From Mitsuaria sp. GD03876 (lineage in GTDB: Bacteria; Pseudomonadota; Gammaproteobacteria; Burkholderiales; Burkholderiaceae_C), in NCBI RefSeq assembly GCF_029840635.1, contig NZ_JAOCCU010000004.1:1-64000 (forward strand): a stretch of DNA of 64,000 nucleotides, written 5' to 3'. Of the stretch, positions 36,844 to 45,727 are shown piece by piece. The notes under the pieces were generated by a model. The model searched no databases. It worked only from the letters and a program-made list of their open reading frames with translations, and was not told the DNA's origin. The stretch's first letter is position 1; each line of letters opens with the position of its first letter. The translations under genes were made by a program, and so were the position numbers.

Positions 36844-37878
36844 TCAGGACTCGGCCTGGGTGAGGATTGGCGGATTGCCGGCGGCTCCGATGCGGGCCAG
36901 CACGTCCTTCATCAACTGATCTTGCGCCTGCGCGGAGGCGCCGAGAGCGGCCAGCTCGCGCTCCAGTTCAAGGTTGCGCTCACCCAGCGCAGTGGCCCGA
37001 GCAAGCAGCGCTTCGTACTGGCTGCCGGCCTGCGACGCCTGCGCCCGCAGATCATCAACGACCTGGTTCTGTGCGGCCAGCCGCTGCGCGGCGGGGCGGA
37101 GCTCGCGCAGGAGTTCATCGAGTTGGCGCTTCTCAGCGGGCACGCCGGTCAGCTGACCCAAGGCGTCGGCCTTTTCTTGCAAGGCGCTGCGGAGTTCCCC
37201 GTGCTTTGCTGCCAGCGCGTCGGAAACGTTGCGCAGTTCTCCCTGCAGGTACTGAATTTGTTGCTCGTGCTGGCGCGCCTCTCGGTCCCGCTGGTCTCTC
37301 GACGCTTCCCTGAAATGCTCCAGGGCCTCCCGGGCATGGCCGTGCTTCTCTTCAAGCGAGGCGACGTGGGACTGAGCGGACTTCAACTGTTCCCGCACGC
37401 CGTCAAGTTGGGCGCTGAGCTGTGCGGTCTGCCGGGCGAGTGCGAGTTTGGCCGCTGCCAGGTCGGCCTCAACTTCGTGGCGCCGCGCCCGCTCGCTGGC
37501 GAGTTCCGAGGCCAGGCGTTCGGCATCTAAGCGCGCGCCGCGAGCCTCCGCCTGTGATCGCTCCAGCGCCTCGGCGGCGCGTTTGACGTGAGCGGCGTGA
37601 CCTGCCTGCTGCGCCTCGATGCGCTCCCTACTTTCGTATTCAAGCCGCGACGCCAAGTTGACGACGAAGGCCTGAAGCTCTTCGCTTAGGGAGGCGCTGG
37701 GGCTGCTGACGCCGCCTTCGTCCGCCTCGATCTCCTTCAGGTGCCGATAGATCGTCGCCTTCGAGCCGGTGTTCCCCAATTCGATCCGGATCGCATCAAT
37801 CGAGGGGTGCTTACCCGCCTTCATGATCCCCAGCCGGGCCCGCTGTACTTCCGCCTTGCTCACACCGGGTCGTGCCAT
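36844..37878 (-). CDS. kfrA: KfrA-like DNA-binding coiled-coil protein
   Basis: 344 residues. The N-terminal 60 residues (MARPGVSKAEVQRARLGIMK, IRIELGNTGSKATIYRHLKE) form the KfrA_N helix-turn-helix. Residues about 80-320 are a long alanine-rich coiled coil with heptads. KfrA of IncP plasmids binds its own promoter and is linked to stable inheritance; chromosomal relatives occur on islands. The ATG at 37878 is the family start; the longer frame to 37965 crosses the operator. The palindrome at 37901 just upstream is a probable autoregulatory site. It heads the run of genes through SIR2 and DUF4238 and may control it. Confidence 0.8.
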   Translation of the reverse strand: MARPGVSKAEVQRARLGIMKAGKHPSIDAIRIELGNTGSKATIYRHLKEIEADEGGVSSPSASLSEELQAFVVNLASRLEYESRERIEAQQAGHAAHVKRAAEALERSQAEARGARLDAERLASELASERARRHEVEADLAAAKLALARQTAQLSAQLDGVREQLKSAQSHVASLEEKHGHAREALEHFREASRDQRDREARQHEQQIQYLQGELRNVSDALAAKHGELRSALQEKADALGQLTGVPAEKRQLDELLRELRPAAQRLAAQNQVVDDLRAQASQAGSQYEALLARATALGERNLELERELAALGASAQAQDQLMKDVLARIGAAGNPPILTQAES

Positions 37879-37890
37879 GTCCGTCACCAA

Positions 37891-37926
37891 TTTCGTATGT
37901 ATTACGTAATTGCAATGGTACGTAAT
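37891..37926. promoter_or_regulatory. Probable KfrA operator: ATTACGTAAT palindrome and half copy
   Basis: A perfect 10-bp palindrome ATTACGTAAT at 37901-37910, a partial copy TACGTAAT at 37919-37926 and CGTAT at 37894. The repeats are 17-18 bp apart and lie 23-50 bp before the start codon of the KfrA-like gene, the usual place for its autorepression. Confidence 0.55.
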
Positions 37927-38416
37927 ATGAAACGACAGAACACGCCGCGTATCGGCGTCAGCCATGAGATTTGTTAATAGTCCATTATGAAATGTGACCG
38001 GCGAAACTGCGCTTGGTGAACGCTTGGCTGCAAAAGTACGCAGCGGGGTGAGCGTTTTCCCCTCGGGTGGCGGTGCCCGTCAGCTGAGCCTGGTGCATCG
38101 CGAATAGCGCCCTTGAAAGTCGTCGACCAAGTGCAACGCGTGCATTCGCCTAGTTCGCCGTTGCCAAATCGGCAGACCTCGTACCTGGCCAGCTCTAGGA
38201 TTCGCGAGCAGCAGCCAGACTGGCGTACTCGCGGGGATCGGCGGTAGGTGTTCGCAGACGACGTCAAGACGAACCGGAACCCACGAGGTGGCCGCATTTG
38301 CCGGTCAGCGAGTGCCGCAGACCGGTGATGTAGTGGGTGGAGTTTTCAGCATCGGGCGTTACAGACCGCGCGTTTGCGCGACGGCCGCGCTCGTCACGCC
38401 TTGGACTTGCGCAGCC
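37927..38416. other. No gene recognised between kfrA-like and copper sensor genes
   Basis: About 490 bp at the joint between the defence-like zone and the metal zone. Short open frames overlap in several phases without ribosome binding sites or domains. No insertion-sequence end was recognised. Confidence 0.45.
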
Positions 38417-39826
38417 TCAGTGGACGCCCGATGGTGGCCATTCCAGACCAACGACCGTCCAGCCGTTCTCCGAGCGTGCGAATACCCGTCCTCCGTGCAT
38501 GATCGCCACGGCCCGCACGATGGCCAAACCCAGGCCGTGATGATTGCTCGACTGCCCCCGTGCGGGATCGCCTCGCACGAAGCGATCAAACAGCCGGGGC
38601 AAAAGCTCTGGCGGGATGGCCGGTCCTGGATTGCGCACCGAAACGCGCACGAGGTTGGGCGCCGGCGACGCCAGCTCGATGAAGATCGCCTCGCCATGCG
38701 GCGTGTATCGCGCCGCGTTGCCAACCAGATTGACGAGCGCACGGCGCACCAGCCCTGCATTGCCTGCGGCCCGAGCGTCCCCCTCCACGAGCAACCGCAC
38801 GCCTTGCTCCTCGAAGAGAGGCTCGAAATAGTCGGAGATGTGTTGAGCCTGGGTTCGCAGGTCCAGCAAGACAAGTTGGTCGGCCAGCAGCCCTTGGTCC
38901 GCCTTGGCCAGGAACAGCATGTCGTTGACCAAACTCGACAGCTCACGCAGCACCTCCAGGTTCGTGGCCAACACCTCGCGCAGCTCGGCTGCGGGGCGTT
39001 CTCGAATCAAGGCCACCTCAGCGCTGCTGATCATCGTGGCCAGCGGCGTACGCAGTTCATGGGCCACGTCCGCGCTAAAGCCTTCGAGCTGACTGTAGGC
39101 CGCCTCCACACGGCCCAGCGCGCTGTTGAAGGCTTGGACGAGCTCTTGCAGCTCCGCAGTCTCGACGGGCGTCAATCGCGCGGAGAGCGAACGCGGATTG
39201 AGTGCTGCGGCTTCCTCGGACAGCTGCTGAACCGGGCGAAGCGATCTACGGGCGATCAATCCGGCGACCATCACAATGAGTGCGACGCCGACGCCGCACA
39301 CGATGGCCAGACGAGTTCCGTATCGCCGCAGCATCGCTTCCTGGTCGCGGGAGTCGATCGCAACGATCAATTCTTGTTTGCCCAGGACGGGATGGTCCTC
39401 AAGCGAGACTTGACGCGCCTGCATCGACAAGCCGTCCTCCCGGCGGACTTCCAATCTGCCCGCAATCGTCGACATCTCGGGGGGCGCACTGCCGCCGTAG
39501 AGCACCCGGCCGTCTCGGTCCAGCAGCCAGATGCGCATCTGCCCATGACCGATCAGGACGTCATTGAGGTGATGCGTCAACGCGGGCACGTCCGCCGGGA
39601 CGCGGACTTCCTCCAGCAGATGCTCCACGACATCGATCTTCCCTTCCAGATCGTGATCCCGGGCCCGCTCCACCTCCTGCTGCAAACCACTGTGCAGCAG
39701 CAGCGCGACCGCGACGAACACGGCGACGGCCAGCAGCGTCAACGCGAGCGTCAAGCGCTGCGCCATCGAGCGCGGCGCGCGCGTGAGGGGAGCGCGCAAG
39801 GCCTGCCGCGACGTGTCGCCCGTCAA
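38417..39826 (-). CDS. copS: Heavy-metal sensor histidine kinase (CopS/CusS type)
   Basis: 469 residues. Membrane helices at about 26-46 and 175-198 enclose a periplasmic sensor of about 130 residues typical of CusS/CopS/IrlB kinases. Then come HAMP (RRSLRPVQQLSEEAAALNPR), HisKA with the phosphoacceptor in DVAHELRTPLA, and HATPase_c with NLVGNAARYTP and GLGLAIVRA. It senses periplasmic copper (or silver) and phosphorylates the regulator encoded just before it; its TTG start overlaps that gene's TGA (39823-39826) and has GGAGG 7 bp upstream. An ATG at 39766 is a weaker start. Confidence 0.88.
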   Translation of the reverse strand: MTGDTSRQALRAPLTRAPRSMAQRLTLALTLLAVAVFVAVALLLHSGLQQEVERARDHDLEGKIDVVEHLLEEVRVPADVPALTHHLNDVLIGHGQMRIWLLDRDGRVLYGGSAPPEMSTIAGRLEVRREDGLSMQARQVSLEDHPVLGKQELIVAIDSRDQEAMLRRYGTRLAIVCGVGVALIVMVAGLIARRSLRPVQQLSEEAAALNPRSLSARLTPVETAELQELVQAFNSALGRVEAAYSQLEGFSADVAHELRTPLATMISSAEVALIRERPAAELREVLATNLEVLRELSSLVNDMLFLAKADQGLLADQLVLLDLRTQAQHISDYFEPLFEEQGVRLLVEGDARAAGNAGLVRRALVNLVGNAARYTPHGEAIFIELASPAPNLVRVSVRNPGPAIPPELLPRLFDRFVRGDPARGQSSNHHGLGLAIVRAVAIMHGGRVFARSENGWTVVGLEWPPSGVH

Positions 39827-40503
39827 CCCCGATCCTCCAGCACGTAGCCCATCCCACGGACCGTGTGCAACAGTGGCCTGTCAAAACCCTCGTCCAATTT
39901 CGCGCGCAGTCTCCGTACCGCCACGTCGATCGCGTTTGTCTCGCTGTCGAAGTTCAGGTCCCATACCTGTTCCGCGAGAACGGTTCGTGACAGGACCTCT
40001 CCCTGACGACGAAGCATTACGGTGAGTAGCGTAAATTCCTTCGGAGAGAGGTCAAGCCTTCGACCCGCGCGGGTGACCTTTCGCCGGGCCAGGTCGACGT
40101 CCAGATCTCCCAGGCGCAGCGAGGTCAACGGCTGCGACGCGTGGCTGGCGCCGCGACGCAGCAGCGCCTCGATGCGTGCGAGCAGTTCGGTAAAGGCGAA
40201 CGGCTTGATGAGATAGTCGTCCGCCCCCCCTTTGAGGCCTTGCACGCGGTCTTCGACCTTGTCCCGCGCAGTGAGCATCAGCACAGGCGTGGCTTTGTGT
40301 TCCCTGAGTCGCCGCAACACCTCAAATCCATCGATGCCTGGGAGCATCACGTCCAGCACCACCAAGTCGTATTGACCCTCGACGGCCAGATGCTGCCCAT
40401 CGATCCCGTCCTCTGCCACGTCCACCACGTAGCCGCTCTCGCTCAGGCCCTTTTTCAGATAGCTGGCAAGGCGGGACTCGTCTTCAATCACCAAGATTCG
40501 CAT
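39823..40503 (-). CDS. copR: Copper response regulator (CopR/CusR type, OmpR family)
   Basis: 226 residues. The receiver domain has the acidic pair in MRILVIEDESRLA, the phosphoacceptor Asp51 in LVVLDVMLPGI and the conserved Lys in DDYLIKPFAF. The C-terminal winged helix has LSPKEFTLLTVMLRRQGEVL and DVAVRRLRAKLDEGF, as in OmpR-family activators. It is divergent from the copper genes with one clear inverted repeat at 40549-40564 between them. The start was put at MRIL (40503); the longer frame would run over that site. Confidence 0.92.
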   Translation of the reverse strand: MRILVIEDESRLASYLKKGLSESGYVVDVAEDGIDGQHLAVEGQYDLVVLDVMLPGIDGFEVLRRLREHKATPVLMLTARDKVEDRVQGLKGGADDYLIKPFAFTELLARIEALLRRGASHASQPLTSLRLGDLDVDLARRKVTRAGRRLDLSPKEFTLLTVMLRRQGEVLSRTVLAEQVWDLNFDSETNAIDVAVRRLRAKLDEGFDRPLLHTVRGMGYVLEDRG

Positions 40504-40548
40504 GGATCGAGTGTGACGCATGATGCCCCTCGCAACGAGGACGACCAC

Positions 40549-40564
40549 ATTACCGGTCTGTAAT
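40549..40564. promoter_or_regulatory. CopR/CusR box ATTAC-N6-GTAAT
   Basis: A perfect 5-bp inverted repeat with a six-base centre, 45 bp before copR and about 95 bp before the first copper gene. Its arms resemble known cop boxes of proteobacteria (TTAC/GTAA arms), so it should be the CopR binding site for both directions. Confidence 0.65.
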
Positions 40565-40658
40565 CTTCCCGTCCCCAAGCCGTGGGGGCTCGCCCTGTAG
40601 AGTGGCTGCCATGCTTCCCGTACATGTTGTGCAGGCGGCTCTTAACTGGAGCGAGTTC

Positions 40659-40991
40659 ATGAATGTCCGTGCATTTGCCCTATCGGCCGCGCTTGCCGCG
40701 GCGGCTTCCTTGGCGCCTTGGGCAGCCGTGGCGGCCAACGACGCGACCAGCACTGCTGACGAGCGCCCCCCGTCCGGCAACTTCACGCTGGGCGAGATCA
40801 AGAAGGTCGATGTCAGCCAAGGCAAGCTCACGATCAAGCACGGCCCCATTGAAAACCTGGGGATGCCCGGAATGACGATGGTGTTCCGCGCAGATGCCTC
40901 GGTCCTGGCCGGCCTTCAGGCCGGTGATCAGGTGAAGTTCAAGGCAGACAAGGTGGACGGCGCAATCCGCATCCTGGAACTCCAGAAGTAA
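40659..40991 (+). CDS. CusF-like periplasmic copper-binding protein (first copy)
   Basis: 110 residues. A signal peptide ends in AVAAN. The CusF/CopF fold is shown by GEIKKVDVSQGKLTIKHGPI and NLGMPGMTMVFRA; the His and two Met of H-x-G...M-P-G-M-T-M are the Cu(I) or Ag(I) ligands, with an aromatic residue missing at one usual position. It would carry copper to an export complex in the periplasm. GGAG precedes the ATG at 40659. A hairpin follows the gene. A second copy lies at 46225. Confidence 0.88.
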   Translation: MNVRAFALSAALAAAASLAPWAAVAANDATSTADERPPSGNFTLGEIKKVDVSQGKLTIKHGPIENLGMPGMTMVFRADASVLAGLQAGDQVKFKADKVDGAIRILELQK

Positions 40992-41030
40992 GTATTTTCC
41001 CTTGGTTCGGCAGAGTGGGTTCTATATGAG

Positions 41031-41048
41031 GAACCCGCAAGCGGGTTC
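41031..41048 (+). terminator. Hairpin downstream of the first cusF-like gene
   Basis: GAACCCGC-AA-GCGGGTTC, a perfect 8-bp stem 40 bp after the stop. There is no strong T tract, so it may terminate weakly or protect the transcript end. Confidence 0.55.
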
Positions 41049-41105
41049 TGGCTTCCCGATTGCCCCCCTTCCACACTACGTCCTTGCCCCTCTAAACTGA
41101 TTCAC

Positions 41106-41606
41106 ATGACCCTGCTGGTCCGAACTGCACTCGTATGCCTGCTGGCCTTGGCCGTGCCTCTTCAGGGCGCGGTGGCCGCGGCCATGCGTTGCTGCGGGAT
41201 GGATCATCATCAAGTCGGGGCATCGCTTGTCCAGGATCAGAGAGGCCACCAGCACTCCGAGGAGTTCGGCCGGGGGGGGGAACTGGCCCCGCATGTGCAC
41301 ACCAGCCACGCTCCACAGCATGACGAGCCGAGCGCACAGGATTCGGGATCTCCGAACGAGCATTCGGGCTCGCACGAAGAAGACAAGCGCGTCGACGCTA
41401 CCAAGGCTCTCGCTAAGACTCCTGTCAAAGTCACCGGGAAGTGCAACGTATGTGCTTCTTGCTGCGGCGCTGCCGCGCTGCCATCTGAGGCTCCCGCTTT
41501 AGCGCCGACCGAAGTGGAAAAGGATCGGCACCTGCCATCGGTCACGCCAGACCCAGAATTCGGCACCGCCGGGCCTGAGCGTCCACCACGAACGTCCTTC
41601 CTCTGA
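41106..41606 (+). CDS. Secreted His/Cys-rich protein, probably copper-related
   Basis: 166 residues. A hydrophobic signal segment (LVCLLALAVPLQGAVAA) is followed by MRCCGMDHH, a His-rich middle (GHQHSEEF, HVHTSHAPQHDE, HSGSHEED) and CNVCASCC at about residue 115. Many Cys, His and Met residues suggest metal binding in the periplasm. Similar short secreted proteins precede efflux genes in other betaproteobacterial copper and cobalt-zinc-cadmium clusters, and another lies at 62705 here. Function not known. Confidence 0.6.
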   Translation: MTLLVRTALVCLLALAVPLQGAVAAAMRCCGMDHHQVGASLVQDQRGHQHSEEFGRGGELAPHVHTSHAPQHDEPSAQDSGSPNEHSGSHEEDKRVDATKALAKTPVKVTGKCNVCASCCGAAALPSEAPALAPTEVEKDRHLPSVTPDPEFGTAGPERPPRTSFL

Positions 41607-41750
41607 AGACGTTCGCCGCGTGCGACGCTGGATCTGCTCGCCTTGAGCACGACTCCGCATCGAACACGTCGAACTGAGTTGCTGCGCCCTTGATTCGCAC
41701 TAGGCGCGGCGAGTCTGTCCTGCTCCAGGACGGAGTTCACGAGGAACGAC

Positions 41751-42236
41751 ATGTTTTGCCGATCTACCCTTGGCGCGTGGGCATTTGTCCTTGCGTTGCC
41801 AGCGTTCGCCCAACACTCGGGTCATACCGCTGCGCCAGCGCCGCAGGTTTCCCCCCAGGCCTCTAAACCGCAACCCCCTCCAGCTGCTCAAGCCGCGGTC
41901 GGGACGGCCTCGTCGCCCAGCCGCACAGCTAGCGACCAGCGCTACGTTTCAAGCTTCGAGAACTACCGTCGATTTGCGGACGAGCCCGTTCAGTCTTGGA
42001 AAGCGTCCAACGACCGCGTGGGCCAGATTGGCGGCTGGCGTACGTATGCCAAAGAAGCGGCCGGCGCGGACGCGCCGCTGCCGAGCGCAGCGACTGCCCC
42101 GGCGCACCAGTCTGCTGGGCGGCCTGATAAGACGGCGTCCGAGGTCAAGCCGCCTCGCCCCGCTGCGGTCCAGACGCCGCAATCCCCGTCCGCACCGGCG
42201 CCCAAGGCGAGCGGTGGCCATTCCCAACATCAATGA
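41751..42236 (+). CDS. Secreted Pro/Ala-rich hypothetical protein of the copper cluster
   Basis: 161 residues. A signal peptide ends in PAFAQ; HSGHTAAPAP follows. Between low-complexity Pro/Ala/Lys segments is one ordered-looking block, RYVSSFENYRRFADEPVQSW and KASNDRVGQIGGWRTYAKEA. This block recurs in small periplasmic proteins of copper clusters. Its end overlaps the first possible ATG of the outer-membrane-factor gene, so they are probably co-translated. Role unknown. Confidence 0.6.
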   Translation: MFCRSTLGAWAFVLALPAFAQHSGHTAAPAPQVSPQASKPQPPPAAQAAVGTASSPSRTASDQRYVSSFENYRRFADEPVQSWKASNDRVGQIGGWRTYAKEAAGADAPLPSAATAPAHQSAGRPDKTASEVKPPRPAAVQTPQSPSAPAPKASGGHSQHQ

Positions 42237-42253
42237 ACTACCGGAGACCGCGC

Positions 42254-43696
42254 ATGAACAGCCGGGAGAGCCGCGTCGCGCGACGCATCCGCTGGGCCGC
42301 CATTCCGCTTGCAGTGACCCTGCTCGCCGGATGCGCCAGCACCGCCATTGATAGCAATTTCGGCGAGGTGCAGTCCCTCACACAGAGTCGACTTGGCGCC
42401 GAGGTGAAATGGCTGCGTTCCTCTGAAGCCCGCGAACAAGCGGCGAAGGACGTTCAAACGATCTTGGCCCAGCCATTGACCGCCGACGATGCGGTGCGGT
42501 TGGCGCTGGCCTACAGCCCTGCGCTACAAGCGACGCTGTACGACAGCGCGGCTGCGTCTGCCACCGCGGCACAAGGTGCGCGGTTGCCCAATCCAGTCTT
42601 CACCTTCGAGCGCTTGGTGCGCGGGCAAGGTGCTGATCGAGATCTAGATATTGGCAGGTCGCTGGGAATCTCCTTGTTCGACCTCCTGCTGCTGCCCAGC
42701 CGCATGCGTATTGCCAGCTTCCAGCAGCAGCAACTACAGCTGCGACTTGCGGGCGACGTGGTCCAGGCGGCAACTGAAGCCCGTCAGAACTGGATCCGCG
42801 CGGTCGCGGCCCAGCAGCAGGTCCAGTACGCCGAGCAAGTCAAGGTCGCGGCAGACGCGACCGCCGAGTTGGCCAGGCGCATGCAGGCGGTTGGCAACTT
42901 CAGCAAGCTTCAACGGGCCCGGGAGCAAGCCTTCGCCGCGGAGGCGGTGGCGCAACTGGCCAGAGCGCGGCAAAGCGCTCAAAGCAGCCGCGAAGCGCTC
43001 GTGCGCAGTCTCGGCTTGGACGCGGCACAAGCGCGCATGCTCAAGTTGCCGGAGCGCTTGCCCGAACTGCCGAAGTCCCCACGCGATGAGGCGCAGGTGG
43101 AGCAGCAGGCGATCGACCAACGACTCGATGTCCGCATGGCGCGGGCGGATCTGCAAACCACGGCCCGTGAACTCGGGCTCAGTCGCGTGACGAGTGTGAT
43201 CAACGGGTTGCACGTGGCCGCAGTGCGAAACAGCGAGACCGGGCAACCTCCTCAGAAGGGGTTTGATGTTGAGCTCCCGATCCCGCTGTTCGACTTCGGC
43301 GACGCCGTGCGCGCGCGCTCGCAGGCGACCTACATGGCGGCGGTCAATCGCACCGCGCAGCTGGCGGTCGAAGCGACTTCTCAAGTACGCGAGACCTACG
43401 GTGCCTATCGCACCGCCTTCGATGTGGCTCGTCACTACATGGAGGAAGTCGTGCCGCTGCGTAAGACGATCTCCGAGGAGAACCAGCTTCGCTACAACGG
43501 GATGCTGATCGGAGTGTTCGAACTCATTGCCGACGCGCGCGAGCAGATCTCCAGCGTCAACCAAGCCCTGGAAGCGCAGCGCGACTTCTGGCTTGCCGAC
43601 GCGGCTCTGCAAGCCACGCTGATCGGCAAGCCCGTGGACTCGATCACCTTCCAAGCGTCGTCTGCCGCGCCTGCTGGCGGCGACGCGGGTCACTGA
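42254..43696 (+). CDS. Outer-membrane factor lipoprotein of the TolC family
   Basis: 480 residues. A signal peptide with lipobox LLAGC (Cys27), then two TolC/OEP repeats with long helices, such as LALAYSPALQATLYDSAAAS and ARQNWIRAVAAQQQVQYAEQ in the first half and DVRMARADLQTTARELGLSR in the second. It forms a trimeric outer-membrane channel for a tripartite pump. No adaptor or RND pump gene is adjacent, so it must serve another pump or a different export path. CGGAG precedes the ATG at 42254, which is preferred to the ATG at 42233. The multicopper oxidase starts 17 bp downstream. Confidence 0.85.
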   Translation: MNSRESRVARRIRWAAIPLAVTLLAGCASTAIDSNFGEVQSLTQSRLGAEVKWLRSSEAREQAAKDVQTILAQPLTADDAVRLALAYSPALQATLYDSAAASATAAQGARLPNPVFTFERLVRGQGADRDLDIGRSLGISLFDLLLLPSRMRIASFQQQQLQLRLAGDVVQAATEARQNWIRAVAAQQQVQYAEQVKVAADATAELARRMQAVGNFSKLQRAREQAFAAEAVAQLARARQSAQSSREALVRSLGLDAAQARMLKLPERLPELPKSPRDEAQVEQQAIDQRLDVRMARADLQTTARELGLSRVTSVINGLHVAAVRNSETGQPPQKGFDVELPIPLFDFGDAVRARSQATYMAAVNRTAQLAVEATSQVRETYGAYRTAFDVARHYMEEVVPLRKTISEENQLRYNGMLIGVFELIADAREQISSVNQALEAQRDFWLADAALQATLIGKPVDSITFQASSAAPAGGDAGH

Positions 43697-43713
43697 TTTC
43701 TACGGAGATGCAT

Positions 43714-45126
43714 ATGACAAACAGCCGACGCCGATTTCTGGCGGGTACCGCCGCGGCGGGTGCCGCCGTGGCGGCCTCGACCGTGAGCAAAGTGGCCATG
43801 GCCGCCTTGCCCGAGCCGGTCTATCAATCCAATCCCTCCTCCGCAGCGCCGCTCTATCCCACCACCGGCCGTCCCTACAACCCCATGGTCACGCTCAACG
43901 GCTGGAGCCTGCCTTGGCGCATGAACAATGGCGTCAAGGAGTTCCATCTGGTCGCCGAGCCCGTTGTCCGTGAGTTCGCGCCCGGTATGAAGGCGCACCT
44001 GTGGGGCTACAACGGAAGCTCGCCCGGTCCGACCATCGAGCTCGTGGAAGGCGACCGGGTTCGCCTGTTCGTCACAAACAAGCTCCCAGAGCACACCACG
44101 ATCCATTGGCATGGCGTCCGTCTGCCGAATGGGATGGACGGGGTTGGCGGCCTCAATCAGCCCCACATTCAGCCCGGCAAGACTTTCGTGTACGAGTTCG
44201 TCGTGCGGCGCAGCGGCACCTTCATGTATCACCCGCACGCGGACGAGATGGTGCAGATGGCCATGGGCATGTACGGGATGTTCATCGTGCACCCGAAGGA
44301 TCCGAAGTTCATGCCGGTCGATCGCGACTACGGCTTCATCCTGAACGCCTACGACATTGAGCCGGGCAGCTACACCCCGCGGGTGAGCGAGATGACCGAC
44401 TTCAACCTGTGGACCTTCAACTCGCGCGTGTTCCCGGGCATCGATCCGATGGTGGCGCGTCAGGGCGAGCGCGTGCGCATCCGGGTAGGCAACCTCACGA
44501 TGACGAACCACCCGATCCATCTGCACGGTCACGAGTTTGTGGTCGCCGGCACCGATGGCGGCTGGACCCGCGAGAGCTCTCGGTGGGATGAGGTCACGAC
44601 GGACGTTGCTGTCGGACAGATGCGCGCGATCGAGTTCGTCGCCAACGAGCCTGGCGACTGGGCGTTCCATTGCCACAAGAGCCACCACACGATGAATGCA
44701 ATGGGACATGGCCTGCCCAACATGATCGGGGTGGACCACACGGGCATCGTCAAGCAGGTCAACAAGCTGATCCCCGACTACATGGCCATGGGCGAGCGCG
44801 GCATGGCGGATATGGCTGAGATGGAGATGCCTATCCCGGACAACACGCTACCGATGATGACCGGGCAAGGCCCGTTCGGCCCGGTCGAGATGGGCGGCAT
44901 GTTCACGGTGATGAAGGTTCGTGCGGACCAAAAGCGCGGCGACTTCAAGGATCCAGGCTGGTACCAGCACCCCAAGGGCGAGGTCGCGTACGAGTTCACC
45001 GGTGTACTGCCGGAGCCGGCGCGGTCCTTCAGCGCTGGAGGCCAGACCATGCCGTTGGCCCGCAAACCCCCAGGCAATGTCGAGATGCGCGTGCGCAAGC
45101 CCAGCGGCGGCCACGAGAACCACTGA
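43714..45126 (+). CDS. Tat-exported multicopper oxidase
   Basis: 470 residues. The twin-arginine signal (SRRRFLAGTAAAG) marks export of the folded, copper-loaded enzyme. The four copper motifs are present: HWHG (131-134), HPHAD, HPIHLHGHEF and HCHKSHHTMNAM (the type-1 site with a Met ligand). It most likely oxidises Cu(I) to the less toxic Cu(II) in the periplasm, as CopA/CueO/PcoA do. It lacks the long Met-rich insert of PcoA but has Met-rich stretches near the C-terminus (MADMAEMEMPIP). CGGAG precedes ATG 43714; ATG 43708 is too close to it. Confidence 0.9.
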   Translation: MTNSRRRFLAGTAAAGAAVAASTVSKVAMAALPEPVYQSNPSSAAPLYPTTGRPYNPMVTLNGWSLPWRMNNGVKEFHLVAEPVVREFAPGMKAHLWGYNGSSPGPTIELVEGDRVRLFVTNKLPEHTTIHWHGVRLPNGMDGVGGLNQPHIQPGKTFVYEFVVRRSGTFMYHPHADEMVQMAMGMYGMFIVHPKDPKFMPVDRDYGFILNAYDIEPGSYTPRVSEMTDFNLWTFNSRVFPGIDPMVARQGERVRIRVGNLTMTNHPIHLHGHEFVVAGTDGGWTRESSRWDEVTTDVAVGQMRAIEFVANEPGDWAFHCHKSHHTMNAMGHGLPNMIGVDHTGIVKQVNKLIPDYMAMGERGMADMAEMEMPIPDNTLPMMTGQGPFGPVEMGGMFTVMKVRADQKRGDFKDPGWYQHPKGEVAYEFTGVLPEPARSFSAGGQTMPLARKPPGNVEMRVRKPSGGHENH

Positions 45127-45180
45127 CAGCGCCCCCACTTTCCAACCCCCAAGCAAGACCGTTTTGTTAAGGAATCAATC

Positions 45181-45720
45181 ATGAAGATCCAACACCTGCT
45201 CGCCGCCGTTCTGGTTGCAATCGGCTCCACTGCAGCATTTGCGTCCGGCAACCATGCCGACGGACACGGGAACGAAGACAGTGCCATTGGCAAACCTGGT
45301 AAAGCTCAACAGGTCACGCGCACCGTCAACGTCGACATGACCGACAACATGCGCTTCACGCCGGCCAGCGTTGAAGTCAAGCAAGGCGAGACCATCCGCT
45401 TCAAGGTCAAGAACTCTGGACAGGTCAAACACGAATTTGTGCTCGGCACCGAGCAAGAACTCAAGGAGCACTATCAGGCCATGCTCAAGAACCCCGAGAT
45501 GGAGCACGAAGATCCGCAGATGATCACGCTGGCTGGTGGCAAGACCGGCGAAGTGATCTGGCAGTTCACCAAGGCGGGCAAGGTCGACTTCGCGTGCCTT
45601 CAGCCCGGGCACTACGACGCGGGGATGAAGGGCGCGGTCACCGTTGCCAAATCCGGCGCAAAGGTGAGTGCTACCAAGGCAGGCGCCAAGGCGGACGGCC
45701 ACACCGACCACGCACACTGA
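45181..45720 (+). CDS. copI: Periplasmic cupredoxin (CopI-like)
   Basis: 179 residues. A signal peptide ends in AFASG, followed by a His-rich linker and a cupredoxin fold: FTPASVEVKQGETIRFKVKN, VKHEFVLGT with the first His ligand, and FACLQPGHYDAGM with Cys, His and Met ligands of a blue-copper site. A His-rich end (DGHTDHAH) closes it. CopI-type proteins protect against periplasmic copper and are made under CopR-type control. It starts 55 bp after the oxidase on the same strand. Confidence 0.85.
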   Translation: MKIQHLLAAVLVAIGSTAAFASGNHADGHGNEDSAIGKPGKAQQVTRTVNVDMTDNMRFTPASVEVKQGETIRFKVKNSGQVKHEFVLGTEQELKEHYQAMLKNPEMEHEDPQMITLAGGKTGEVIWQFTKAGKVDFACLQPGHYDAGMKGAVTVAKSGAKVSATKAGAKADGHTDHAH

Positions 45721-45727
45721 GCAAGCC

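Noticed and set aside
38288-39847. A 519-codon open frame opposite the sensor kinase
   Set aside because: Gln/Arg/His-rich shadow; the minus strand encodes HisKA, HATPase and the TTGA overlap with copR.
43690-44739. A 349-codon open frame opposite the multicopper oxidase
   Set aside because: Val/His/Arg-rich shadow without a start signal or domain.
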